From positions 353,465-415,608 of the forward strand of contig NZ_PVTS01000002.1 in assembly GCF_003003035.1 (NCBI RefSeq): 62,144 bases of DNA, in the 5' to 3' direction. Made by a program: the position numbers and the translations under genes. Source of the DNA: Marinilabilia salmonicolor (GTDB lineage Bacteria; Bacteroidota; Bacteroidia; Bacteroidales; Marinilabiliaceae). This document shows positions 8,717-17,111 of the stretch, one piece after another. The notes beneath the pieces are model-generated. The model had not been told where the DNA came from, did no database searches, and saw only the letters and a program-made list of their open reading frames with translations. Position 1 is the first letter of the stretch, and every line of letters starts with the position of its first letter.

Positions 8717-9403
8717 GTTAAAACCTTAATTGATTTATTTATTTATCGTGTATAGGATTCAAAAACTATTTCACAGAGGTTTCAGGCTTTCAATAAAACC
8801 GGCCGGATTTTGAGAAATGTCGAAAATATCAACTGACTGAACACCCCGGAACGAGCGAACGCTCAGACCAAATAATGGCGAGAACCTACGAAAAAACAAG
8901 GGTGTAAAACGTGGAAATAAAAAATAAGGAACAGAGAAGAAGACAATCCTGAACAATTGATGTTCTGCTATCGCCGGGAAACGATATAATAGCAACATAG
9001 AGCCTGGGTTAAAAGGTTTTGTTAAGAACTAAAGGTTTTCTAATTTACATTGGTAAAAATAGCTTTTCTGCTTTTTATGTCCAAATTTCGAAAATGAATT
9101 CACCTATTTTTGTGAACGATTCAGGTTTGTTCCTTCTAACCCCAAAAATCAGGAAGCAAAGTCTAAAACTTAAGATAAAAATGGACAAAAAATTGACTTT
9201 TAAAGAATTGCAAGCGAATACAACAAATCAAAAATTAAGGTTTCTTAATGCGCAGCAAAAAAAAATGCAGCAATTCCGGAAATTGCTACAGTACTTTCCA
9301 ATCTTTAAAGTCTCCAACACTCCAATAAACTCGTGCAAATGCCTAACAATTAAAGATTATTGCAGGCCCAACCCTAGCAATGACGCCCTTTCTCTTTTTA
9401 AAG
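8717..9403. other. Gene-free region, about 690 bp
   Basis: No gene with family-like composition is seen. Open frames at 8771-8998 (minus, 75 codons) and 9019-9414 (plus, 131 codons) have low-complexity, non-protein-like composition and are probably chance. The 12-base string GAGCCTGGGTTA near 9000 also occurs near 28257 in another intergenic region. The region ends in the long hairpin at 9404. Confidence 0.5.
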
Positions 9404-9460
9404 GAAGAGCCTGACAGATGGCAGCGCGGAGAAGTCCCCCTGCCATCTGTCAGGCTCTTC
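9404..9460. repeat. Perfect 21-bp inverted repeat
   Basis: The arms 9404-9424 and 9440-9460 are exact reverse complements (core GAGCCTGACAGATGGCAG) around a 15-base loop, CGCGGAGAAGTCCCC. It lies 16 bp beyond the stop of the CurA-like gene, so it could stop transcription on the minus strand (a short T/A-rich tract, CTTTAAAAAG, follows), but the long perfect stem is more like a REP/mobile palindrome than an ordinary terminator. Confidence 0.8.
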
Positions 9461-9476
9461 TCAAATTTTAACCTTA

Positions 9477-10478
9477 TTAAAGTTTCACCACCATTTTACC
9501 TTTATTCTTCCCGTCGAAAAGGTCCAAAAATGCTTGTGGAATGTTTTCAAAACCTTCTCTGATGGTTTCCGAAAATTTCAATTTACCCTGGCTAAACCAC
9601 TCGGCCAATTGTCTTACACCCTCAGAATGTTTGTCTGCATAATCGGAAACCACGAAGCCCTGCATCAAAGAACTTTTCTTCACCAGAAATGGCTGTACAC
9701 TAATACTTTTGGGAAGTTCAGTGTTGTTATACACCGAAATAGCTCCACAGTTCACTGTTCGTGAGAACTTATTGATGTTGAAGAGAACAGCCTCAGAAAT
9801 AACACCCCCAACATTATCGAAATATACATCCACACCATCAGGACATGCTTTGGCAATGGCTTCGACCATATTTTCGGTGGTTTTGTAATTGATGGCGTCA
9901 TCAAAACCAAATTCTGATTTGAGCATTTCCACCTTTTCATCAGTTCCGGCAATACCGACAACGCGTAAACCCAGTATTTTTCCAATTTGTCCTGTCACAC
10001 TGCCTACTGCTCCGGCTGCACCAGAAACCAGAAGGGTCTCCCCCATTTTTGGTTTTCCAATCTCTGTCAACCCCAGATAAGCGGTGAGTCCGGTCATTCC
10101 TAAAACACCAAGATATGCAGAAAGAGGCGCTTTATCAGGATCAACTTTAATCAATCCATCAGCAGTTATTACCTGGGTTTCTTTCCAGGGTAAAAGACCG
10201 GAGACATAATCCCCTTTGCTAAAATTTCTGCTCTTTGATTCTAAAACTTCAGCAATAACTCCGGATGCCATTGGCTTATTGAGCTCAAAAGGCGGGATGT
10301 AAGATGGCGCATCACTCATTCTCCCACGCAAATAAGGATCTACAGAAACATACCTGGCACGGACCAGAACTTCTCCTTCCTTTAATTCAGGAATTTCTGA
10401 AGTCGTAAACCCGAAATCTGTTAATTCAGGCTTTCCTGTTGGCCTGTTCTTTAAGGTGATCGTTCTTGTGGTGTTCAT
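9477..10478 (-). CDS. NADP-dependent oxidoreductase, CurA/leukotriene B4 dehydrogenase type
   Basis: 333 residues, cytoplasmic, medium-chain dehydrogenase/reductase superfamily without zinc-binding residues. An N-terminal GroES-like domain (VSVDPYLRGRM) is followed by a Rossmann domain with the NADPH-binding GAAGAVGSVTGQIGK stretch near 155-170 and the VDVYFDNVGG motif typical of the CurA branch. It should reduce alpha,beta-unsaturated ketones or aldehydes with NADPH; the physiological substrate cannot be told from sequence. It stands alone, bounded by the 9404 hairpin. Confidence 0.92.
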   Translation of the reverse strand: MNTTRTITLKNRPTGKPELTDFGFTTSEIPELKEGEVLVRARYVSVDPYLRGRMSDAPSYIPPFELNKPMASGVIAEVLESKSRNFSKGDYVSGLLPWKETQVITADGLIKVDPDKAPLSAYLGVLGMTGLTAYLGLTEIGKPKMGETLLVSGAAGAVGSVTGQIGKILGLRVVGIAGTDEKVEMLKSEFGFDDAINYKTTENMVEAIAKACPDGVDVYFDNVGGVISEAVLFNINKFSRTVNCGAISVYNNTELPKSISVQPFLVKKSSLMQGFVVSDYADKHSEGVRQLAEWFSQGKLKFSETIREGFENIPQAFLDLFDGKNKGKMVVKL

Positions 10479-10669
10479 AGTTTCTATGTTTTAATTTTCT
10501 CGTTAAAAGCAATAATTTGCTTCTGCAAGAACCTATGAATCATCTTTTTGTTCACAAGTTATTTTTTGACCACAGAAAACAAGAATAATCCATTGAATAG
10601 CCTCTGCATCAAACAGCAAAACCAGCAAAATACGTGGGCTAAACATCCCTCCTTGTGGTTCATTACGAA

Positions 10670-10924
10670 TCACCGAGGATCAACCGTAATAACCCTGTAC
10701 GTGTTGGAATTAATTGTGATTCTGATATTCTGTTCGTTGTTGGTTACGTAGATATTCTTTCCCGTTTTCTGAAATTGTGATTCGTCCGTTTCTTTAAGAA
10801 TTCCAAAAATATTTTTCTCAATCTCGTCTTTTGAAAGCGTCCAATTCATCTTTTTATTAATTCTTTCATAAACAAGATCGGTGTAGCAAAGATTCCTTAA
10901 TACTAATCCCTTATAACTTTCCAT
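10670..10924 (-). CDS. DUF3781-family protein
   Basis: 84 residues from the ATG at 10924; a longer TTG start at 10945 would overlap the preceding gene. The pattern LRNLCYTDLVYERINKK, then GKNIYV and ITINSNTYRVITV matches DUF3781 as I recall it. The function is unknown; members are often next to GyrI-like or AraC-type genes, as here, where the GyrI-like pseudogene ends 13 bp upstream. Confidence 0.7.
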   Translation of the reverse strand: MESYKGLVLRNLCYTDLVYERINKKMNWTLSKDEIEKNIFGILKETDESQFQKTGKNIYVTNNEQNIRITINSNTYRVITVDPR

Positions 10925-10937
10925 TTCAACTTTATAT

Positions 10938-11420
10938 TTAATCAAGGTTTGTATTCAATGGTAAATAGATATCAATTACCGAACCAGGGTTGTTCCAGTG
11001 AAATCGCCAATCATATTTTTCGAAGTGAATAAAACCTGTTTTTGTATGGTCTTGAATTTCCAGGTTTGATTTTGGCAAAATGACCTTATAAATTTCCACA
11101 TACGTGTGTTTCATATTCTCCATACTCCCGTGGTGAGAATATATTTCATATTCCCCTTTAGGAATTTCCTTATAAGAAAAATGGTCCGGAAACAAAAGAT
11201 GGTTTGTGGGAATTGCAGTGAGGTAAAAATACCTTTCGCCCGATTTAAAGGTGATCCCATACTTTACCCAATTACCACCGCCTTGATTTAGATTATATTT
11301 TTTTAGTTCTTTGTTAAAATGCACCCAGTGTTTTCGGATGATTTGAAAATTTTCAGTTTGTTATTTTGTCAATTCTACAAAAAGTCCGGAAGTCTGAATA
11401 TTCTTCTTTATTGTTGCCAT
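10938..11420 (-). pseudogene. GyrI-like/AraC effector-binding domain gene with in-frame stop
   Basis: Reading from ATG 11420 gives MATIKKNIQTSGLFVELTK, then TAA (11363-11361), and in the same frame QTENFQIIRKHWVHFNKEL and the rest of a GyrI-like small-molecule-binding domain (IPKGEYEIYSHHG, a WRFHW stretch, IDIYLPL). The complete reading would be about 160 residues, the usual length of the stand-alone domain. The open part after the stop could at best start at GTG 11324, leaving out the first strand and the helix ENFQIIRKHW. This is best explained as one gene inactivated by a nonsense change, or by a sequencing error. Confidence 0.75.
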
Positions 11421-11490
11421 TTCGGCTTGTTTTTAAATGCTTTAAAACGGTTTGGTTTCAGATATAGGCCAGTGTCATGTGCTTTTGCTT

Positions 11491-12042
11491 CTATGCTATT
11501 TCTGTCTTCCTCAATCTGAGTTTTGGTTTATTTAATTTATCAATGGATTCTCTGACCTTATCTCTTGTTTCAGATTGAAGATAAGTTGGAATTAATGTTT
11601 TTAAGCTTATCCCCAAAAGTCGATGTATTATTACCAAATCTTTCAACGTGAATTGGGAAATACCATTTATTAATTCACTCATATATGATTTTGGGTGTCC
11701 CAATATTTGCCCTAAATCCTGCTGGGTCATATCAAATTCTTTGAGCTTTTTTCTGATACTTTCTTTCCGTTTTTGTATGAATTTTTGTTCGTAATCAACG
11801 ATTTCTTCTGCTTTGTCAGATTCTTCTATTTGGGAATCGGTTATATTTTCAAAATCCGACCATTTTCTACTTTCGTATTCTGAGATTAAGTCTCTTATTT
11901 TTTCACGGAAAAGTTTTAAATCCGGGTTTTCTTTAATCATTAAGCGTAATTTACGGTCAAGCAATGATGCTTTTTGTAAATCATATTCATTATCAAGTCT
12001 TTCGATATTCGCAATTTCTTTTATGTCCTTAATTTCTTTCAT
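11491..12042 (-). CDS. higA: HigA-type antitoxin with XRE helix-turn-helix
   Basis: 183 residues from ATG 12042; a TTG at 12063 would overlap the toxin gene. The N-terminal half is charged and helical and probably wraps the toxin. The C-terminal half (about 95-160) is an XRE DNA-binding domain: MTQQDLGQILGHPKSYMSEL is the helix-turn-helix, followed by LKDLVIIHRLLGISLKTLIP. In HigBA pairs the antitoxin neutralises the toxin and represses the operon. The toxin gene comes first, 11 bp upstream, the usual HigB-HigA order. Confidence 0.85.
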   Translation of the reverse strand: MKEIKDIKEIANIERLDNEYDLQKASLLDRKLRLMIKENPDLKLFREKIRDLISEYESRKWSDFENITDSQIEESDKAEEIVDYEQKFIQKRKESIRKKLKEFDMTQQDLGQILGHPKSYMSELINGISQFTLKDLVIIHRLLGISLKTLIPTYLQSETRDKVRESIDKLNKPKLRLRKTEIA

Positions 12043-12053
12043 CGTTCTTAGCT

Positions 12054-12395
12054 TTAAATCCAATCATTATTTTTCAACCACTTTTTGATGACGTTTCTGT
12101 TGTTCTTGAAAGTCATTTCGTAATCATCGTGGTTACCTGCCCAAACAACTGTTGCTTCTCCGTTTTCTTCAAATTCAATTAGAATTAAAGTTCTGTGAAT
12201 GTTGATATTGAAAAAATAGAATTCTCCTCCATAAACACAATTGGCGTCTGGCCTTTCTTTTGTCAAATCATGTGGTGTTTGCCAGTTGCTTGTCTCAATG
12301 TCGGAAATGAGTTGTTCAACTGCATTTACCAATTTTGAGTTTCCCTGATTTTTCTTAATCAGTTTGGCCAGAATGTGTTTGTTAGTAATTCTCAA
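12054..12395 (-). CDS. higB: HigB-family mRNA interferase toxin
   Basis: 113 residues, type II toxin of the HigB_toxin family (PF09907): the start RITNKHILAKLIKK, the middle DANCVYGGEFYFFNINIH(R)TL and the end VVWAGNHDDYEM are family features. Members cleave mRNA, usually on the ribosome. The start codon is TTG (12395), judged from the conserved N-terminus. A TAnnTTTG box lies 27 bp upstream, so toxin and antitoxin share this promoter, probably repressed by HigA. Confidence 0.88.
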   Translation of the reverse strand: MRITNKHILAKLIKKNQGNSKLVNAVEQLISDIETSNWQTPHDLTKERPDANCVYGGEFYFFNINIHRTLILIEFEENGEATVVWAGNHDDYEMTFKNNRNVIKKWLKNNDWI

Positions 12396-12421
12396 TTTGT
12401 TTGGGTTTAATCATCTTACGT

Positions 12422-12429
12422 CAAAGATA
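12422..12429 (-). promoter_or_regulatory. Candidate -7 box of the higBA operon
   Basis: Minus-strand TATCTTTG matches TAnnTTTG exactly and ends 26 bp before the higB TTG start, giving a short leader as expected for a toxin-antitoxin operon. No clear -33 TTTG at 17-20 bp spacing was found. Confidence 0.45.
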
Positions 12430-12496
12430 CGATTAAAGTTCGGAAATAATAAGAACAATGTGTGTTTTTTTCGGTTGCAATTGCGCATAACCTTTT

Positions 12497-12516
12497 CGAT
12501 AAAATCACTTTTATCG
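12497..12516 (-). terminator. Perfect 8-bp stem with GTGA tetraloop
   Basis: CGATAAAA and TTTTATCG are exact reverse complements around four bases; on the minus strand the loop is GTGA, a stable GNRA tetraloop. It lies 9 bp after the SDR gene stop. No T tract follows, so it may be a weak terminator, an RNA 3'-end stabiliser, or an operator upstream of higB. Confidence 0.45.
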
Positions 12517-12525
12517 GCCTAAAAA

Positions 12526-13428
12526 TCAATCCCATTCAAGGTAATTCCGCCAATTGTGTTGCTCTTTGAATCCCAAAACTTCACGGATTTTCCGATTTGA
12601 AAACAATGCTTCATGCTGGCCCAACTCCCGGGAGAGCGGCACTCCCGGAAAATACTTCTCAACCAGTTCTTTGGTCGGAATAACCGCGCCGTTGTGGTCG
12701 TTTCCGGCATTGAAAATCTGATAGCCCAGACCATCTTTTTTCAAACATAAATCCACTATCTGTCCAAGGTCACGAGCATCAATATAACAAAACGCATTTC
12801 TGCGGCGCACTTCAGGATTTTTAAAATAATATGGAAAGAGTTCTGTGTATTCGTGAGGCTCAATCACATTACCGATACGCAGGGCGTAAATATCAAAGCC
12901 CGACCGTCGCTGGAACCCGCGGGCTGTTTCCTCATTTACAACCTTCGATATCCCGTAACTATCCATGGGATCCACATCATAGTCCTCCTCCAAAGGCAGC
13001 ACATGAGGATCCGTTTTGCCGTCCGAAAAACAAATGCCGTAGGTAGTCTCTGACGAAGCAATGATAATCTTCTTAATACCAAGCTTTACGGCAGCTTCAA
13101 TTACATTATAGGTACCAATCGTGTTGACCCGGAAAGTTTCGTTGTCCGGTTTTATCAGAATCCGGGGTACCGCAGCGAAATGCACAACAGCATCGAATTT
13201 TGGAACACCACTACCCGGCTCCAACTCTTCTAATCCGGCATACGAACTCATGGCATTAAACATTTGTCCTGAATCGGTAATATCGGCTATCAGATTATCC
13301 ACACCGGGGTAATCCAATGGCTGCAAATCAACATTCAACACTTTATGCCCCTGATCCAACAGATAAGGGATCACGTGTTTTCCCGCTTTTCCTGTTCCTC
13401 CTGTAAATAAAATTCGCATTTTTGTCAT
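12526..13428 (-). CDS. NAD-dependent epimerase/dehydratase (extended SDR)
   Basis: 300 residues, cytoplasmic. The NAD-binding loop is TGGTGKAG (9-16); the acid after the second strand (VDLQ) favours NAD. The catalytic Tyr158 and Lys162 are in SYGISK, with serines 125-126 upstream. The protein resembles GalE-type sugar-nucleotide epimerases but is shorter, and the SETTYGICF insertion is characteristic of a less studied subgroup of NAD(P)-dependent oxidoreductases. The substrate is unknown. No sugar biosynthesis genes are adjacent. Confidence 0.88.
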   Translation of the reverse strand: MTKMRILFTGGTGKAGKHVIPYLLDQGHKVLNVDLQPLDYPGVDNLIADITDSGQMFNAMSSYAGLEELEPGSGVPKFDAVVHFAAVPRILIKPDNETFRVNTIGTYNVIEAAVKLGIKKIIIASSETTYGICFSDGKTDPHVLPLEEDYDVDPMDSYGISKVVNEETARGFQRRSGFDIYALRIGNVIEPHEYTELFPYYFKNPEVRRRNAFCYIDARDLGQIVDLCLKKDGLGYQIFNAGNDHNGAVIPTKELVEKYFPGVPLSRELGQHEALFSNRKIREVLGFKEQHNWRNYLEWD

Positions 13429-13455
13429 ATTTTTAATACCTATTTCCCATTTTTC

Positions 13456-16400
13456 TTAACCAACCCTTAGCTTTGCCGCATCTTTCCACAAATAGTGCGG
13501 CAATGGTTCATTCAACTCCCATTCAATATTCATGGGTTTTGAGCCGTAGTAATCACTCAATTTTCCCTCACCTACAAAAACATACCCCATGGTAATGCCA
13601 AATTCGTCCTTGTTCCTTTCTCTGACAAAAAGGAGTATTCTCTTATTCTCTTCTTGATGATTTATATAAGAAAGACCTTTTGACGTTTCCGGTCCTGCTG
13701 AATTTTGACTTTGCCAGTGAAATAAAGTTTCATTAATGGCGTAATCATCATACATCGTGGTTGGTGAAAAGTTTTCTTCTGACTTAATCAAATTAATAAA
13801 CAGCAATTCTGTATTGATGGCAGCATTATAAGCGACTCCTTCCCGGCTTGATGATTTATACTCAAAAGTAGTTAGCCCAAAAGCGATCAGGATCTGTTCT
13901 CTGGTGTATCTAGCATGAAGTTTTAGCGGTTGCTCATAGTGAAACTCAAAATCAATCTCCTTAAAATCAATTCTGTCCACCAATATTTCCAATACCTCAA
14001 TCATCTCCTCAACCAATTGTTTATTTTTTCCAATTTCAAGAATACCTGACTCCAAAGAATCAAAACGTTTCGTTTCTTGCCATACATCATAATACAACAT
14101 CAACAACATACGCTTTTCTAACTCATCGCAAGATTTCAGAGAAATAATAAAGCCATTCCTAGCTACCTCTAAAACAAATTCAAAATAGCTGGTGGAACAA
14201 CATGAAAACCACTTTTTATAAATGGCAGTAATAATTTGTTTCTCATTGGTACTATCAAAATGTTTAATCTTTCCGGCCTCATAGCAAAGCCGTTTCCAAC
14301 CACCTCTTTGGTATATTAACGGTAGTGGAATATCGCAAAAAGTAACAAAATTCTTAAGGTTAAGATCCAGTGTCGTACTATGCTCAAAACTTTTGATTTT
14401 TTGAATCAGCCTATTTCGATTAAGTTTTGTTGCTGCAGTGATATTATCAAGTACTATCTTCCTGGCTTTTCGTTCAAGCACAATCGAACATCCAAGAGGT
14501 AAATGTGGGAAATTATCCTCAATTTCCCTTTTTACAGTTGTGGCTGTTTTACCGATCAATGCCCGGAATTTATTCTCAAAATTATATTCAGATCTCGAAC
14601 TCCCTACAAAATCCAGAACGGTCAAAACTTCTTTTTCCTCTGTTAATCGCAAACCTCTTCCAAGTTGCTGAAGAAAGATCGTCAAGCTTTCGGTTGGTCT
14701 CAAAAAAAGAACCGTATCAATTTCCGGAATGTCAACCCCCTCATTAAAAACATCAACCACAAACAAATAGTTAATTTCCTTCCGCATTAATTGCTCTCTA
14801 CACCTTTCCCTGTCGTTGATATTTGCACTTGTTAAAGAAGCAGCTTTTAACCCACTAAGATTAAACTTTTGGCTCATAAACCGGGCATGTTCAATAGTCA
14901 CGCAAAATCCCAATGCGCGAACGTCATTAAGATCCCTGGTATATCTATTGAGAGCTTCAATTATTTCACGTACCCGTCTGTCGTTAGCCGTATAAACAGA
15001 AGACAGTTCACTGACAACATACCTGCCTCTCTCCCACTTAACTTTTGAAAGATCAACACTATCAGTAATTCCGAAATAATGAAATGGGCATAGTAATTTC
15101 CTGTTGAGGGCTTCCGGCAATCTGATTTCAGCAGCAATCCGTTGATGAAAGTCCTCCTGAATATCTCCTCCATCCATTCTTTCAGGAGTTGCGGTTAATC
15201 CCAGCAATACTTTGGGCTGAAAAAAATTAATAATGCCCCGATAGCTGCTTGCTGTAAGATGATGGCACTCATCAACCACAATATAATCAAAATCGTCAGG
15301 TGAAAATAAGCCATCATTAAGCCTGTTATTTACAGTTTGAACAGATGCAAAAATATTTTCAAAACTGTCAGGGATCATCCCATCCACCCACAATTCTCCA
15401 AAATTGTTGTCTCTTAATATTCCTCTGAAAGTGCTCAACGCCTGACTTAAAATCTCTTTTCTATGTGCCAGAAAAAGAAGCCTGGAAGGATTGTTTAATC
15501 TGATAAATCTTTTGTAATCAAATGCAGAAATAACCGTTTTCCCGGTTCCTGTGGCCGCAACAACCAAATTCCTTTTCCTACGATGAACACTCCTCTCGAC
15601 CTCCAGTTTTTCCAGGATCTCTTCCTGAAATGGAAAAGGCTTTAAATCAAAGAATGAGAGATTAATTGCTGAACTACCTTGATTTCTTCCAGCGTTTAAA
15701 GAGGTCTGCAGTTTCTCACGATGCACATCATCCTCAAAGACCTCAAAATCATCGCTTTGCCAATAAGAATCAAATGTTTTTTGAAATTTATCAATAATAT
15801 GACTTACCTCTTTGGTAGTCACCTTCAGGTTCCATTCCAATCCATCCGTCAATGCGGACCTGGAGAAATTAGAAGAACCAATATATCCCGTATGAAAACC
15901 TGTATTGCGCTTAAACAAATATGCTTTTGCATGCAGCCGCTCATTTCCTGTATTATACGAAATCTTTATCTGAGAATTATCCAATTTCGAAAGCATCTGA
16001 ATTGCCTTATAATCAGACGCTCCCATATAAGTAGTGGTAATAACTCTCAATTTTCCTCCCCTGCGGGTAAATTCTTTTAATTCCGGCTCTAGTATGATAA
16101 TGCCTTTAAACTTGATAAAGGAAACCAATAGGTCAATCTCATCAGAAGAAAGGATCTCCTTTTTAAGTTCACTCTCTAGGGAAAGCCCAACGTTGCCTCC
16201 TGTAAAGAGCTCACTATGCGTCAAACTTGTATATGGAGTAATTTCTTTTAAATGTAATTTAAAGTCAGAAAAATGAGCATCAACTCTCGAAAAAACAGCT
16301 TTTAAAACGGCCCCTTCCATGGCAATTAAGTCCTCAGATAACTCTTCTTTCTGAAGTTCTTCCTTTAAAAAGAGAATAATCTTATTTACAATAGCAATCT

Positions 16401-16596
16401 GTATTTCAAGCCGATTATCACCTTTGATATAACTTAACGCATTCCTTATCGTTTGAGAAAGGTGTTTTGCCAATACAGAAGCAGCCTCTGCCTTGTCTAT
16501 TACCGTCTTGTCAATAAAAAAATCATTTTTATTAACTTCCGCTAATTGACTGGAAACAAGTTCAGTTACCAATTCCTCGTATATTCCTTCGTTCAT
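13456..16596 (-). CDS. PLD nuclease-SF2 helicase-DUF3427 protein
   Basis: 1046 residues in three parts. Residues about 120-280 are a phospholipase D-like nuclease with one HKD motif (His222, Lys224; GSSN at 240-243). Residues about 318-680 are a superfamily 2 helicase: ATGTGKT at 348-354, DECH at 442-445, GLTATPER near 466-473, and motif VI QQLGRGLR at 643-650. The remainder to 1046 fits DUF3427. The N-terminal 110 residues are helical. A single HKD motif suggests that it dimerises to form the active site, as known for bacterial PLD nucleases. The likely action is ATP-driven processing of DNA, in repair or phage defence; neither is proven. The gene overlaps the upstream Nudix gene by ATGA, so both are translated together. 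Confidence 0.9.
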   Translation of the reverse strand: MNEGIYEELVTELVSSQLAEVNKNDFFIDKTVIDKAEAASVLAKHLSQTIRNALSYIKGDNRLEIQIAIVNKIILFLKEELQKEELSEDLIAMEGAVLKAVFSRVDAHFSDFKLHLKEITPYTSLTHSELFTGGNVGLSLESELKKEILSSDEIDLLVSFIKFKGIIILEPELKEFTRRGGKLRVITTTYMGASDYKAIQMLSKLDNSQIKISYNTGNERLHAKAYLFKRNTGFHTGYIGSSNFSRSALTDGLEWNLKVTTKEVSHIIDKFQKTFDSYWQSDDFEVFEDDVHREKLQTSLNAGRNQGSSAINLSFFDLKPFPFQEEILEKLEVERSVHRRKRNLVVAATGTGKTVISAFDYKRFIRLNNPSRLLFLAHRKEILSQALSTFRGILRDNNFGELWVDGMIPDSFENIFASVQTVNNRLNDGLFSPDDFDYIVVDECHHLTASSYRGIINFFQPKVLLGLTATPERMDGGDIQEDFHQRIAAEIRLPEALNRKLLCPFHYFGITDSVDLSKVKWERGRYVVSELSSVYTANDRRVREIIEALNRYTRDLNDVRALGFCVTIEHARFMSQKFNLSGLKAASLTSANINDRERCREQLMRKEINYLFVVDVFNEGVDIPEIDTVLFLRPTESLTIFLQQLGRGLRLTEEKEVLTVLDFVGSSRSEYNFENKFRALIGKTATTVKREIEDNFPHLPLGCSIVLERKARKIVLDNITAATKLNRNRLIQKIKSFEHSTTLDLNLKNFVTFCDIPLPLIYQRGGWKRLCYEAGKIKHFDSTNEKQIITAIYKKWFSCCSTSYFEFVLEVARNGFIISLKSCDELEKRMLLMLYYDVWQETKRFDSLESGILEIGKNKQLVEEMIEVLEILVDRIDFKEIDFEFHYEQPLKLHARYTREQILIAFGLTTFEYKSSSREGVAYNAAINTELLFINLIKSEENFSPTTMYDDYAINETLFHWQSQNSAGPETSKGLSYINHQEENKRILLFVRERNKDEFGITMGYVFVGEGKLSDYYGSKPMNIEWELNEPLPHYLWKDAAKLRVG

Positions 16597-17012
16597 AAAT
16601 CCATGTATTGTTTAAGAACGGGCAAATCTGCTTCGGCCCAATCCAGGTCTGGCATTTGTTTTTTCTCAAGCAACAAAAATTGTTGGTGCTCCCTAAGTTT
16701 TAATTCTCCATGTTTATATCGCGCCAGGAAAGGTATCAAGTCAACAGATATTTCTGCATAATCATGGGAGACTGGTGTCAAACGACGTTGAAGTTCTATT
16801 TCAATAGCTAATTCTTCTTTTATTTCTCTTTTAATGCAAGCCTCTTCCGATTCCCCTCGTTCCACTTTGCCTCCCGGGAACTCCCATTTCAAAGGCATGC
16901 TCATTTGGGAACCACGTTGTACAACGAGGAATTTGGTGTCGAAAGAAATAATTGCACAAGTAACCTTAATTCTATTCAACAGACTGAATTTTAGATCATA
17001 AACGTTCTTCAA
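16593..17012 (-). CDS. Nudix (MutT-like) nucleoside triphosphate pyrophosphohydrolase
   Basis: Up to 139 residues. The Nudix box GGKVERGESEEACIKREIKEEL is present in the G-x5-E-x7-REuxEE form with all metal-binding glutamates, and KWEFPGG precedes it as in MutT. It should hydrolyse a modified or ordinary (d)NTP to the monophosphate and pyrophosphate. No ATG fits: possible starts are TTG 17012 and TTG 16979, the latter giving MNRIKVTCAIISF, the family-like N-terminus. The stop overlaps the helicase ATG (ATGA), linking nucleotide sanitation or signalling to the PLD-helicase. Confidence 0.88.
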   Translation of the reverse strand: MKNVYDLKFSLLNRIKVTCAIISFDTKFLVVQRGSQMSMPLKWEFPGGKVERGESEEACIKREIKEELAIEIELQRRLTPVSHDYAEISVDLIPFLARYKHGELKLREHQQFLLLEKKQMPDLDWAEADLPVLKQYMDL

Positions 17013-17044
17013 ACCAAAGATAACATTTTTCTGTGCCCCTCGAA

Positions 17045-17086
17045 AACAAAGAGAGGAGATCGCACCTCAGCACCATCTCCTCTTTA
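17045..17086 (-). terminator. Terminator after the DUF5723 gene
   Basis: AGAGGAGAT (17052-17060) and ATCTCCTCT (17075-17083) form a 9-bp stem around 14 bases. On the minus strand it is followed by CTTTGTTTTC. It would end the 22795-17112 transcript and isolate the Nudix-helicase pair downstream. Confidence 0.7.
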
Positions 17087-17111
17087 TTGAATATCTAAAT
17101 TTGCAAAGCCC

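Noticed and set aside
8771-8998. 75-codon minus-strand frame
   Set aside because: Repetitive Phe/Arg-rich composition, no family resemblance, in a gene-free region.
9019-9414. 131-codon plus-strand frame
   Set aside because: Composition is that of translated AT-rich DNA and the frame runs into the 9404 hairpin; no homology recognised.
13321-13400. Third parS-like site near 13371 (ATCACGTGTTTT)
   Set aside because: Only the CACGTG core and one half-site match; it is not palindromic beyond the core and lies in a coding sequence.
13456-16596. Assignment of the PLD-helicase to the Mokosh defence system
   Set aside because: Mokosh uses a COG1112-type helicase; this protein is a superfamily 2 helicase with DECH and a DUF3427 C-terminus.
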